A program made the position numbers and the translations under genes. Positions 55,063 through 63,047 of a DNA stretch of 64,000 nt are shown here, piece by piece (the first letter of the stretch is position 1; the number at the start of each line of letters is the position of its first letter). The notes beneath the pieces were generated by a model. The model was not told where the DNA came from and ran no database searches. It worked only from the letters and a program-made list of their open reading frames with translations. Origin of the DNA: Achromobacter insuavis (GTDB lineage Bacteria; Pseudomonadota; Gammaproteobacteria; Burkholderiales; Burkholderiaceae_B); NCBI RefSeq assembly GCF_902859645.1, contig NZ_CADIJR010000021.1, positions 1 through 64,000 of the forward strand, written 5' to 3'.

Positions 55063-56271
55063 ATGATTTCACTCTCGCCCGTCCAATCCCTGCTGGCCTG
55101 CTGCCTGGTGCTGGCCATCGGCCGCGTCCTGACCACCCGCATCGGCGTGCTGGCGCGCTACAGCATCCCGGACCCGATCGTCGGCGGCCTGCTGTTCGCG
55201 ATCGGCGCCTACGCGCTGTCGACCTGGGGCGGCCACGCCGTCTCCCTGGAAACCAGCATCAAGCCGACCCTCTTGCTGCTGTTCTTCGGCTGCATCGGCC
55301 TGACGGCGAACCTGAAGCTGCTGGCCAAGGGCGGCCCGCGGCTGATCGCGTTCCTGCTGGCGCTGATTCCGTTCCTGGTGCTGCAGAACGCGGTGGGGCT
55401 GGGCATGGCCTGGCTGCTGGACATGCATCCGCTGATGGGGCTGCTGGGCGGCACCATCACGCTGGTCGGCGGCCATGGCACGGGCGCGGCCTACGCCACC
55501 CGCTTCGCCGATATCAACAACATCCAGGACGTGATGGCGCTGGCCATGACTGCGGCGACCATCGGCCTGGTGCTGGGCGGCGTGGTCGGCGGCCCGGTGG
55601 CCGAATGGCTGATGCGCCGCCACAAGCTGGCCGGCAGCCTGGACCGCCAATCGGCGGCGGGCCACGAGGCGCCCGACCTGACCGGGACGCAGCCGCCGTC
55701 GACCGCGGCCTCGTTCATCACCTCGATGACCGCCGCCTTCGTCTGCCTGGTGGCGGGCGGCTACCTGGCCACGCTGGTGGAAGGCGCGCCGGTGAGCCTG
55801 CCCAATTTCCTCTGGTGCCTGGCCACCGGCGTGCTGATCCGCAACGGCGGCGAGCACCTGGGCCTGAAGCTGGACGATCGCGCCACCGAGATCATCGGCA
55901 CCATCACGCTGTCGCTGTTCCTGGCCATGACGATGATGACGCTGGACCTGGGCAGCGTGGCGCGGCTGGCCGGACCGCTGGCGCTGATCCTGGCGGTGCA
56001 GACGCTGTTCTGCGCGCTGTATTCGGCCTGGGTGGTGTTCCGGCTGCTCAAGAGCGACTACGAGGCGGCCATCATGTCGGCCGCGTTCTGCGGCTTCTCG
56101 CTGGGCGCCACGGCCACCGCCATCGCCAACATGCAGGCGCTGACGCGGCGCCACGGCCCGGCGCCGCAGGCCTTCATCGTGGTGCCGGTGACGGGCGCGT
56201 TCCTGGTGGACATCCTCAACGTGATCGTGCTGACCTCGTTGATTTCCCTGCCGTTCGTGGGAGGGATGTGA
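55063..56271 (+). CDS. gltS: Sodium/glutamate symporter, GltS family
   Basis: A 402-residue inner-membrane glutamate carrier with two pseudo-repeats of about five helices, marked by GGTITLVGGHGTGAAYATRFADI and the second-half FCGFSLGATATAIANMQAL, the two re-entrant loop regions. It imports L-glutamate (and some D-glutamate) with Na+. The TAXI lipoprotein gene begins 2 bases after the stop, an unusual coupling of a stand-alone symporter with a binding protein. Confidence 0.94.
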   Translation: MISLSPVQSLLACCLVLAIGRVLTTRIGVLARYSIPDPIVGGLLFAIGAYALSTWGGHAVSLETSIKPTLLLLFFGCIGLTANLKLLAKGGPRLIAFLLALIPFLVLQNAVGLGMAWLLDMHPLMGLLGGTITLVGGHGTGAAYATRFADINNIQDVMALAMTAATIGLVLGGVVGGPVAEWLMRRHKLAGSLDRQSAAGHEAPDLTGTQPPSTAASFITSMTAAFVCLVAGGYLATLVEGAPVSLPNFLWCLATGVLIRNGGEHLGLKLDDRATEIIGTITLSLFLAMTMMTLDLGSVARLAGPLALILAVQTLFCALYSAWVVFRLLKSDYEAAIMSAAFCGFSLGATATAIANMQALTRRHGPAPQAFIVVPVTGAFLVDILNVIVLTSLISLPFVGGM

Positions 56272-56273
56272 TC

Positions 56274-57770
56274 ATGCTGAAGCGATTCCTGCTGCTGGCC
56301 CTGTGCCTCCTGCTGGCCGCCTGCGGCCGCGCGCCCGATGCCGACGCGCTGCGCGCCGACGTCGAGCGCGGCCTGGCCGCGACCTATGGCGCGGGCCTGT
56401 TCCGCATCGACCAGCTCAAGCGCATGGGGTCGGCCGCCGACAGCAGCGCGCCGGCCGGCGAAACCCGCCGCGTGGTCTATTACGACCTGCGGCTGGCGGT
56501 AACGCGCGACATCGCGCTGGGCGCCTGGGACCAGCCCGGCGCCGCCGCCCTGGTGACCCTGCTGGGCGCCGGCCCGCGCAGCATCAGCGGCGTCAAATCC
56601 AGCGGCAACCAGGCCGGCGACGAAATCGTGGCGCACGCCAGCGCCATCTACCGCCAGGACGGCGACGCCTGGACGCTGGTGACCCCGGCCGGCTTCAAGG
56701 CCGCCGAGGCGCCGTCGCTGGATACCGGCGCGCCGCCGCCCGTGACGCAGCGGCTGCTCGACACCCTGGACCAGATCACCCATTCGGTCGCCTACAGCGC
56801 TTCCAGCACCGCGCAGCACGTAGTGCAGCAGGAGCTGGAGCGTTCCGTGGCGCGCATCAACGGCCGGCTGGCGCGCATGCAGCAGGGCTATCCGCTGGCG
56901 GGCGGTCCCGATCGCGGGGAATACGTCACGTTCGCCCGCGCGCTGGGCGCCGTGGGCCAGGCGCGCCAGATCCGCGTCACGCCGCTGATCACCGGCGGCG
57001 GCGCCGACAACATCGCCCTGCTGCGCAGCGGCGACGCCGTGGTCGGGCTGGCGCAGGCCGATACCGCCAAGCTGGCGTACGAGGGCCGCGGCCCGTTCGC
57101 ATCGCAAGGGCCGTTCGCCGGCCTGCGGGCGCTGGGCAGCCTCTATCCCGAAATGGTGCACATCGTCGTGCGCGACGACGCCAAACTGCGCGGCGTGCGC
57201 GACCTGAAGGGCAAGAAGATCGCGCTCGGCGCACAGGGGTCGGCGGTGCGCGCCACGCTGGAAGCCGTGCTGGCCGCGCATGGCCTGCAGGCCGGACGCG
57301 ACTACGAGGCGGTGCCCACCCCCTTCACCGCTTCGCTGCCGGCGCTGAACGCCGGCACGATCGACGCCGCCGCGCAGGTCATCGGCATTCCCGCCACGCC
57401 CTTGCGCGACGCGCTGACCCAGGCGCACCTGAAGCTGCTGCCGCTCGATCCGGCCGCGATCAAGGCCCTGGCCGCGCAGGACAACGCGCTGATGCCGCTG
57501 GGGATACCGGCGGGCACCTACCCGAACCAGCCCGAGCCGGTCGCCACCATCGGCACCGCGGCGCTGCTGCTGACCACCTCGGACCTGACCCGCGACGAAG
57601 CCCTGCAGGTGGTGCGGGCGGTCTACCAGACCGGGCAGGACCTGCTGGCCGCCGGTTCGCCCCAGGGCGCCCAGGTCAACGTCGCCAACGCCCGACGCGG
57701 CCTGAGCGTGCCGCTGCACGACGGCGCCGAGGAAGGACTGGCCGCCCTGGAAAATGCCAAACCGCGCTGA
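56274..57770 (+). CDS. TAXI-family substrate-binding lipoprotein with N-terminal extra domain
   Basis: A 498-residue protein. A signal peptide with lipobox LLAAC (Cys about 17) anchors it to the membrane. Residues about 20-190 form an unassigned domain beginning DADALRADVERGLAATYG, with mixed alpha/beta pattern. From about 195 to 480 is a TAXI/NMT1-like solute-binding domain (GGGADNIALLRSGDAVVGLAQ; LKGKKIALGAQGSAVRATLE). TAXI proteins usually serve TRAP transporters, but here no TRAP membrane subunit is encoded nearby; the partner is apparently GltS, 2 bases upstream. The ligand may be glutamate (known for some TAXI proteins); unproven. Confidence 0.86.
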   Translation: MLKRFLLLALCLLLAACGRAPDADALRADVERGLAATYGAGLFRIDQLKRMGSAADSSAPAGETRRVVYYDLRLAVTRDIALGAWDQPGAAALVTLLGAGPRSISGVKSSGNQAGDEIVAHASAIYRQDGDAWTLVTPAGFKAAEAPSLDTGAPPPVTQRLLDTLDQITHSVAYSASSTAQHVVQQELERSVARINGRLARMQQGYPLAGGPDRGEYVTFARALGAVGQARQIRVTPLITGGGADNIALLRSGDAVVGLAQADTAKLAYEGRGPFASQGPFAGLRALGSLYPEMVHIVVRDDAKLRGVRDLKGKKIALGAQGSAVRATLEAVLAAHGLQAGRDYEAVPTPFTASLPALNAGTIDAAAQVIGIPATPLRDALTQAHLKLLPLDPAAIKALAAQDNALMPLGIPAGTYPNQPEPVATIGTAALLLTTSDLTRDEALQVVRAVYQTGQDLLAAGSPQGAQVNVANARRGLSVPLHDGAEEGLAALENAKPR

Positions 57771-57812
57771 CCGCGCTTGCGCTTATGATGGCGCTCCCAA
57801 TCAGGAATCTTC

Positions 57813-58076
57813 ATGAACAAATTCGATCTGCAAAAGAACCAGGCGCTGAAACTGGCCGGCCAACTCAAGCAAGCCGCCACGCCCGACCGTTTCGGCACCG
57901 CCTCCCAGGCGCCCGACCGCCGTGAACAGCGCAAGCTGGACCAGGCCGCCGGCCTGGTGCCCTTTCCCGTGAAGCTGTCGCAGGCCCAGGCCGACCAGTT
58001 GCGCGCCGCCGCCGCCGAACGCGGCGTGAGCACCAACGACATCGTCGCCGAGGCCCTGCAGAAGGCCCTGGGCTGA
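57813..58076 (+). CDS. Small ribbon-helix-helix-like protein
   Basis: An 87-residue protein of unknown function. The C-terminal half (about 47-87: [20 protein letters not shown], then an [18 protein letters not shown] helix) has the strand-helix-helix spacing of ribbon-helix-helix DNA-binding proteins; the N-terminal half is polar and basic. The gene overlaps yaiI by TGATG, so the two are co-translated. DNA binding is a fold guess. Confidence 0.7.
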   Translation: MNKFDLQKNQALKLAGQLKQAATPDRFGTASQAPDRREQRKLDQAAGLVPFPVKLSQAQADQLRAAAAERGVSTNDIVAEALQKALG

Positions 58077-58543
58077 TGCATATCTGGGTCGACGCCGACG
58101 CCTGCCCCGGCGTCATCAAGGACATCCTGTTCCGCGCCGCGCAGCGCTGGCAGGTGCCCCTGACCCTGGTGGCGAACCAGGCGCTGCACACCCCGCCGTC
58201 GCCGCTGATCCGCGCGGTGCAGGTGCCGCGCGGCTTCGACGTGGCCGATGCCCACATCGCCGAACGCGCGGTGGCGGGCGACCTGGTGATCACCGGCGAC
58301 ATCCCGCTGGCGGCGCAGGTGCTGGAAAAAGGCGCGATGGCGCTGAACCCGCGCGGCGAACGCTATTCGCCGGAGACCATCCGCGAACGGCTGGCGGTGC
58401 GGGACATGATGGAGGAGTTGCGGGCCAGCGGCGTGGATACGGGCGGACCGCCCTCGTTCAGCCAGGCCGACCGCAAGGCCTTCGCCAACCAGCTCGATAC
58501 GCTGCTGGCGCGCGCGGCGCTGCTGGCCGCGCCCAAGGCCTGA
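58076..58543 (+). CDS. yaiI: YaiI/YqxD family protein (UPF0178, DUF188)
   Basis: A 155-residue protein of the UPF0178/DUF188 family, a PIN-like fold of unknown function. It begins [22 protein letters not shown], the family signature with paired Asp residues, and has [15 protein letters not shown]. It is encoded downstream of and overlapping the small RHH-like gene (TGATG). Confidence 0.92.
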   Translation: MHIWVDADACPGVIKDILFRAAQRWQVPLTLVANQALHTPPSPLIRAVQVPRGFDVADAHIAERAVAGDLVITGDIPLAAQVLEKGAMALNPRGERYSPETIRERLAVRDMMEELRASGVDTGGPPSFSQADRKAFANQLDTLLARAALLAAPKA

Positions 58544-58573
58544 GCCCCCGCTGGCCGGCGCCCGCGGGCCGCG

Positions 58574-58741
58574 TCAATAGAAAGTGATGTACGCCTTGTA
58601 GATGATGGTGCCGATGGCCGTGATGAGGCCGATGCCCATCAGGCCCATGCCGATGTTGCGGTCCCGCAGTCCAAACCCGAGCAGCATGAGCGCCACGCCC
58701 GTGCAGATGATGATCAACATGGTGTTGGTGCTGGGGTGCAT
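58574..58741 (-). CDS. Small 55-residue membrane protein
   Basis: Reads MHPSTNTMLIIICTGVALML, a short charged loop (FGLRDRNIG), then GMGLMGIGLITAIGTIIYK and ends ITFY: two hydrophobic helices (about 8-24 and 32-48) joined by a polar turn, so a probable two-pass membrane protein. The ATG follows GGGAGACCTCT, a good ribosome site. It is too short for most automatic gene calls. No family was recognised; the function is unknown. Confidence 0.7.
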   Translation of the reverse strand: MHPSTNTMLIIICTGVALMLLGFGLRDRNIGMGLMGIGLITAIGTIIYKAYITFY

Positions 58742-58875
58742 AGAGGTCTCCCGGTAAACGACGCGATTCCATCATAGACAACCCGGGGCACGATTGCGCG
58801 CAAGCCCGGCGGCCGCGCTTGCGGCATATCAAGGGCGGCGCGAATGTCTCCACGCCACGCCCTGCCAGAGCGTAG

Positions 58876-58907
58876 AAAACAAAAAAGCCAACCGCTGGGG
58901 TTGGCTT
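58876..58907 (-). terminator. Intrinsic terminator downstream of tRNA-Val
   Basis: AGCCAACC (58887-58894) pairs with GGTTGGCT (58900-58907), loop GCTGG; on the minus strand a T6 run follows. A near-identical TTGGCTTCATTG 12-mer is repeated at 58901-58912 and 58914-58925. Confidence 0.8.
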
Positions 58908-58925
58908 CATTGTTTGGCTTCATTG
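58901..58925 (+). repeat. Tandem 12-mer repeat
   Basis: TTGGCTTCATTG occurs twice with one intervening base, partly inside the terminator stem. Probably a local duplication. Confidence 0.6.
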
Positions 58926-59038
58926 CTTTTGAAAGGACCGGCAGCGCCGCTGGGGTTACCTTGTTCAGGATTACCTTTCACCCCGTCTCGAATCGCGATT
59001 GCCCGCTTTGCAGCCTGGCGATGCTCTTCGAGGGTCTT

Positions 59039-59113
59039 TGGTGGGTGGTACAAGTTTCGAACTTGTGACCCCTGCCGTGTGAAGGCAGTGCTCTACCACT
59101 GAGCTAACCACCC
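59039..59113 (-). tRNA. tRNA-Val (anticodon CAC)
   Basis: A complete cloverleaf on the minus strand: acceptor GGGTGGT/ACCACCC, D arm GCTC/GAGC, anticodon arm CTGCC-TTCACAC-GGCAG with anticodon CAC (Val, GUG codons), T arm ACAAG/CTTGT with loop TTCGAAA, discriminator A and encoded CCA (59039-59041). It begins 60 bases after the dnaQ stop on the same strand. Confidence 0.95.
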
Positions 59114-59173
59114 CGAAAGAGGCGAAATATTAGCACGCTTTTTTGGATGTGTGCAAGTCGCCTCGAAAAAACT

Positions 59174-59896
59174 TCAGCTGACCGCCGCCGGCGCGTCCAT
59201 TTTGCGCCAGACGCACTCGCCGCCGACCGACTTGTCCAGCGCCGCCAGGTAGGTCTCGTGCTCGGCCAGCTCGGCCTCGCTGGCCTTGACCACCGGCAGG
59301 CCGGAGGCGTCGAACTTCGCCAGCACCATGCCACCGCCCGCGCCCGCGTCGTTGTCGTCGACGTCGATCAGCAGCGCGTCCTGGCCGCGGGTCATGGCCA
59401 GCCAGACTTCCGCCAGCAGCTGCGAGTCGAGCAAGGCGCCGTGCAGCGTGCGGTGCGCGTTCGAGATGCCGAAGCGGTCGCACAGCGCGTCCAGCGAGTT
59501 GCGCTTGCCGGGAAACAGCGAGCGCGCATGCAGCAGCGAGTCGGTGATCGTCTCGCAGTACTCGGTGATCGGGCCGCGGCCGGTCTTGGCCAGCTCGGCG
59601 TTGAAGAACTTCACGTCGAACGCGGCGTTGTGCGCGATCAGCTCGGCGCCCTGGACGAACTTGACGAATTCGTCGACCACCTCGCCGAAGCGCGGCTTGT
59701 CGGACAGGAATTCGGTGGTCAGGCCGTGCACCGCCAGCGCCTCGGGGTCGCTGTCGCGGTCCGGGTTCAGGTAGATGTGCAGGTTGCGGCCGGTGGACAT
59801 CCGGTTGACCAGTTCGACGCAGCCGATTTCGACGATGCGGTGTCCCTGGGCGGGATCCAGCCCGGTGGTTTCAGTGTCAAAGATGATCTGGCGCAT
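59174..59896 (-). CDS. dnaQ: DNA polymerase III epsilon subunit (3'-5' proofreading exonuclease)
   Basis: Proofreading exonuclease of the replicative polymerase. The 240-residue protein has ExoI FDTETTG with Asp7 and Glu9, ExoII HNAAFDVKFFN, and ExoIIIe HGALLDSQLLAEV (His/Asp), the DEDDh set, then a C-terminal segment for polymerase binding. The start ATG is 4 bases after the RND pump stop, so it is in the efflux operon or has a promoter inside the pump gene. The tRNA-Val gene follows. Confidence 0.95.
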   Translation of the reverse strand: MRQIIFDTETTGLDPAQGHRIVEIGCVELVNRMSTGRNLHIYLNPDRDSDPEALAVHGLTTEFLSDKPRFGEVVDEFVKFVQGAELIAHNAAFDVKFFNAELAKTGRGPITEYCETITDSLLHARSLFPGKRNSLDALCDRFGISNAHRTLHGALLDSQLLAEVWLAMTRGQDALLIDVDDNDAGAGGGMVLAKFDASGLPVVKASEAELAEHETYLAALDKSVGGECVWRKMDAPAAVS

Positions 59897-59900
59897 AAAG

Positions 59901-62900
59901 CTATTCCGACGCTTGGGCCGCGGACGCCGACGGCGCCTGGCCATCCGCCGGGCCGGCCGGGGGATGCGCTGCGCTGCCGGCCGGGCCGGGTTTCCTGCGT
60001 GCGGTGGCGATCAAGGTATAGGCCACCGGCACGACGAACAAGGTCAATAGTGTACCCAGCATCAGCCCGCCCACCAGGACCCAGCCGATCTGCTGGCGCG
60101 ATTCGGCGCCCGCGCCCGAGGACAGCGCCAGCGGCACGGTGCCCAGCACCATGGCGCCGGTGGTCATCAGGATCGGCCGCAGGCGCAGCACGCTGGCCTC
60201 GGTCACGGCCTCGAACAGCGCCTTGCCCTCGTCGCGCAACTGGTTGGTGAATTCGACGATCAGGATGCCGTGCTTGGTGATCAGGCCCACCAGCGTGATC
60301 AGGCCGATCTGGCTGTAGATCGACAGCGTGCCGCCGGTCAGCCACAGCGCCAGCAGCGCGCCGGTCATGGACAGCGGCACCGACAGCATGATGATGAAGG
60401 GGTTGCGCCAGCTCTCGAACTGGGCGGCCAGCACCAGGTAGATGAAGGCCAGCGCCATGGCGAACACCAGGTAGATGCTGCCGGACGAATCGCGGAATTC
60501 GCGCGACTGGCCGTCCAGGTCGGTCACGACCGTGTTGGGCAGCACTTCGCGCGCCACCTGATGCATGTGGGCCAGCACCTCGCCCAGCGCGTAGCCCGGC
60601 GCCACGGCGGCGTCGATCTTGACGGCCCGCAGGCGGTTGAAGTGGTTCAGCGACTGCGGCGACACGCCTTCGTGCACGGCCACCAGGTTGTCCAGCTGCA
60701 CCATGCTGCCGTCACGCGCGCGCACGTGGATGCCCGAGATGTCGGTGGGCGTGGCGCGGTCGCGCGGCGTGACCTGCACGATCACGTCGTATTGCTCGCC
60801 CTGGTCCTTGTAGCGGGTCACCTGGCGCCCGCCCAGCATCGATTCGAGGGTGCGGCCCACGGTGTCGACGTTGGTGCCGACGTCGGCCATCTTGTCGCGA
60901 TCCACCCGCACCCGCAGCTCGGGCGTGTTCAGGCGCAGGTCGGTGTCCAGGTTGAGCAGGCCGGGATACTTGCGCAGCTCGGTCAGGAACACCTCGGTCA
61001 GGCGCGACAGTTCCGCGTACGAGGCCTGGCTCATGATGATGAACTCGACCGGCTTGGAACGCGCCGACTGACCCAGCGACGGCGGATTGGTCGGAAAGGC
61101 CCGCACGCCCGGCAGCGACGAGAACAGCGGCTGCAGTTCCTGGGTGATGGCCTGCTGGCGGCGGCCGCGCTCTTCCCAGGGCTTCAGGCGCAGGATGGCG
61201 GTGCCGTCGGTGACCGTGGGAAAGCCCACCGTGACCTGGCTGCCGCTGGCCTCGGGAATCGCGGCGTAGAACTGTTCGATGCCGAGCATGCTGTCGAGCG
61301 TGTAGTTCAGCGTCGCGCCTTCCGGCGAGCTGACGATGCCGAACACCACGCCGCGGTCCTCGACCGGGGCCAGCTCGCTCTTGACCACCTTGAACAGCAC
61401 GCCGCTGCCGGCCGCGACCGCGATGCCGATCGCCACCACCAGCCAGCGATGCCGCAGCGACGCCCCCAGCGCCCGGCGATAGCCATTGCTCATGGCGTTG
61501 AGCCAGCCTTCGATCAGGTTGTACCAGCGGCTGTGGCTGCTCTCGTGGCGCAGCAGCACCGAGCACATCATGGGCGTCAGGGTCAGCGCCACGAAGCCGG
61601 ACACCAGCACCGCGCCGGCCAGCGCCAGCGCGAACTCGATGAACAGGCGCCCGGTGCGGCCGGTGGCGAACGCCAGCGGCGCGTACACCGTCACCAGGGT
61701 CATGGTCATGGCCACCACCGCGAAGCCGATCTCGCGCGACCCGCGCAGCGCCGCTTCCTTGCGCGGCATGCCGTCCTCGATGTGGCGGTAGATGTTCTCC
61801 AGCACCACGATGGCGTCGTCCACCACCAGGCCGATGGCCAGCACCATGGCCAGCAGCGTCAGCGTGTTGATGGAAAAGCCGAAGAAGTACATCAGCGCGC
61901 AGGCGCCCACCAGCGACACCGGGATGGTGACGATGGGAATGATGCTGGCGCGCAGGTTGCGCAGGAAGAAGAAGATCACCAGCACCACCAGGATGATGGC
62001 TTCGCCGATGGTATGGAACACCGAGTCGATGGAGCGCTCGATGAACACCGACGAGTCGTAGGCGATGGTCAGCTTCATGCCCGCGGGCAGGTTCTCGTTC
62101 AGGCGCGCCACTTCCTCGCGCGCGGCCTTGGACAGTTCCAGCGGGTTGGCGGTGGACTGGCGCGTCACGCCGATGTTGATGGCCGGCTTGCCGTTGAAGC
62201 GCGACAGGATGCGGTCGTTGGCGGCGCCGATCTCGACCTTGGAGACATCGCGCAGCCGCACCGGATAGCCCTTGACGTTGGCGACGATGACGTTCTCGAA
62301 CTGCGCCGGCGTCTGCAGGTCGGTGGACGACACCACCGAGAACTCGCGCGCCCGCGATTCGATGCGGCCAGCCGGGATCTCCACGTTCTGGCTGCGCAGC
62401 GCCGACTCCACGTCCTGCACCGTCAGGCCGTAGGCGGCCAGCTTGTCGCGGTCCACGTAGATGCGCATGGACGGCAGGCGTTCGCCGAACACGCGCACCT
62501 CGGCCGCGCCGGGCAGCACCGACAGGCGGGTCTTGATATAGCGGTTGATGTAGTCGGAGGTCTGGATCGCCGAGTACGAGCCGGACTCGACCGCGATGTA
62601 GATGATGGGCTGCGAATCGGCCTCGACCTTGCCGATGATGGGTTCGTCGATTTCGTCGGGCAGGAAGCGGCGCGCGCGCGAGACCTTGTCGCGCACCTCG
62701 GCCGCCGCCGCGTCCGGATTGCGCGACAGGTTGAACTTGATGTTGATCAGGCTGCGCTCGGAGCGGCTGCGCGAGGTCATCACGTCCACGCCCTCGATGC
62801 CGGCCAGCTGGTCTTCCAGCGGCTTGGTCACCTGCGACTCGATCACCTCGGGCGAGGCGCCCTTGTAGGTGGTGTCGACCGAGACGATGGGTTCGTCGAT

Positions 62901-63017
62901 CTTGGGATACTCGCGCACGGTCAGGCGCGAATACGAGATCAGGCCGATCAGTACGATGACCAGCGACAGCACCGACGCGAACACCGGCCGCTTGATACAG
63001 GTTTCCGAGATACGCAT
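59901..63017 (-). CDS. RND-family multidrug efflux pump, inner-membrane transporter (HAE1)
   Basis: A 1038-residue proton-driven efflux transporter, AcrB/MexB type. It has 12 membrane helices and two large periplasmic loops, with the N-terminal VFASVLSLVIVLIGL, the proton-relay Asp pair in GLVVDDAIVVLEN (helix 4) and GLITKHGILIVEF (helix 10/11). It is full length, with a Pro/Ala-rich tail. The periplasmic adaptor gene is 30 bases upstream; the outer-membrane partner is not in the window. Confidence 0.95.
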   Translation of the reverse strand: MRISETCIKRPVFASVLSLVIVLIGLISYSRLTVREYPKIDEPIVSVDTTYKGASPEVIESQVTKPLEDQLAGIEGVDVMTSRSRSERSLINIKFNLSRNPDAAAAEVRDKVSRARRFLPDEIDEPIIGKVEADSQPIIYIAVESGSYSAIQTSDYINRYIKTRLSVLPGAAEVRVFGERLPSMRIYVDRDKLAAYGLTVQDVESALRSQNVEIPAGRIESRAREFSVVSSTDLQTPAQFENVIVANVKGYPVRLRDVSKVEIGAANDRILSRFNGKPAINIGVTRQSTANPLELSKAAREEVARLNENLPAGMKLTIAYDSSVFIERSIDSVFHTIGEAIILVVLVIFFFLRNLRASIIPIVTIPVSLVGACALMYFFGFSINTLTLLAMVLAIGLVVDDAIVVLENIYRHIEDGMPRKEAALRGSREIGFAVVAMTMTLVTVYAPLAFATGRTGRLFIEFALALAGAVLVSGFVALTLTPMMCSVLLRHESSHSRWYNLIEGWLNAMSNGYRRALGASLRHRWLVVAIGIAVAAGSGVLFKVVKSELAPVEDRGVVFGIVSSPEGATLNYTLDSMLGIEQFYAAIPEASGSQVTVGFPTVTDGTAILRLKPWEERGRRQQAITQELQPLFSSLPGVRAFPTNPPSLGQSARSKPVEFIIMSQASYAELSRLTEVFLTELRKYPGLLNLDTDLRLNTPELRVRVDRDKMADVGTNVDTVGRTLESMLGGRQVTRYKDQGEQYDVIVQVTPRDRATPTDISGIHVRARDGSMVQLDNLVAVHEGVSPQSLNHFNRLRAVKIDAAVAPGYALGEVLAHMHQVAREVLPNTVVTDLDGQSREFRDSSGSIYLVFAMALAFIYLVLAAQFESWRNPFIIMLSVPLSMTGALLALWLTGGTLSIYSQIGLITLVGLITKHGILIVEFTNQLRDEGKALFEAVTEASVLRLRPILMTTGAMVLGTVPLALSSGAGAESRQQIGWVLVGGLMLGTLLTLFVVPVAYTLIATARRKPGPAGSAAHPPAGPADGQAPSASAAQASE

Positions 63018-63047
63018 GAGAGGCCGCCGTCCGCTGGAAAGATGGCG

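Noticed and set aside
54678-56273. Upstream half of a 1030-residue plus-strand frame
   Set aside because: It overlaps GNAT and gltS in another frame; only the part from 56274 has a signal peptide and TAXI domain.
57813-58543. Full toxin-antitoxin call for the RHH-like gene and yaiI
   Set aside because: YaiI is a broadly conserved single-copy type family and the RHH fold is only a resemblance; kept as a low-level observation.
59114-59173. tRNA-associated integration site
   Set aside because: The tRNA is intact, flanked by dnaQ and a terminator, with no integrase or repeated 3' end nearby.
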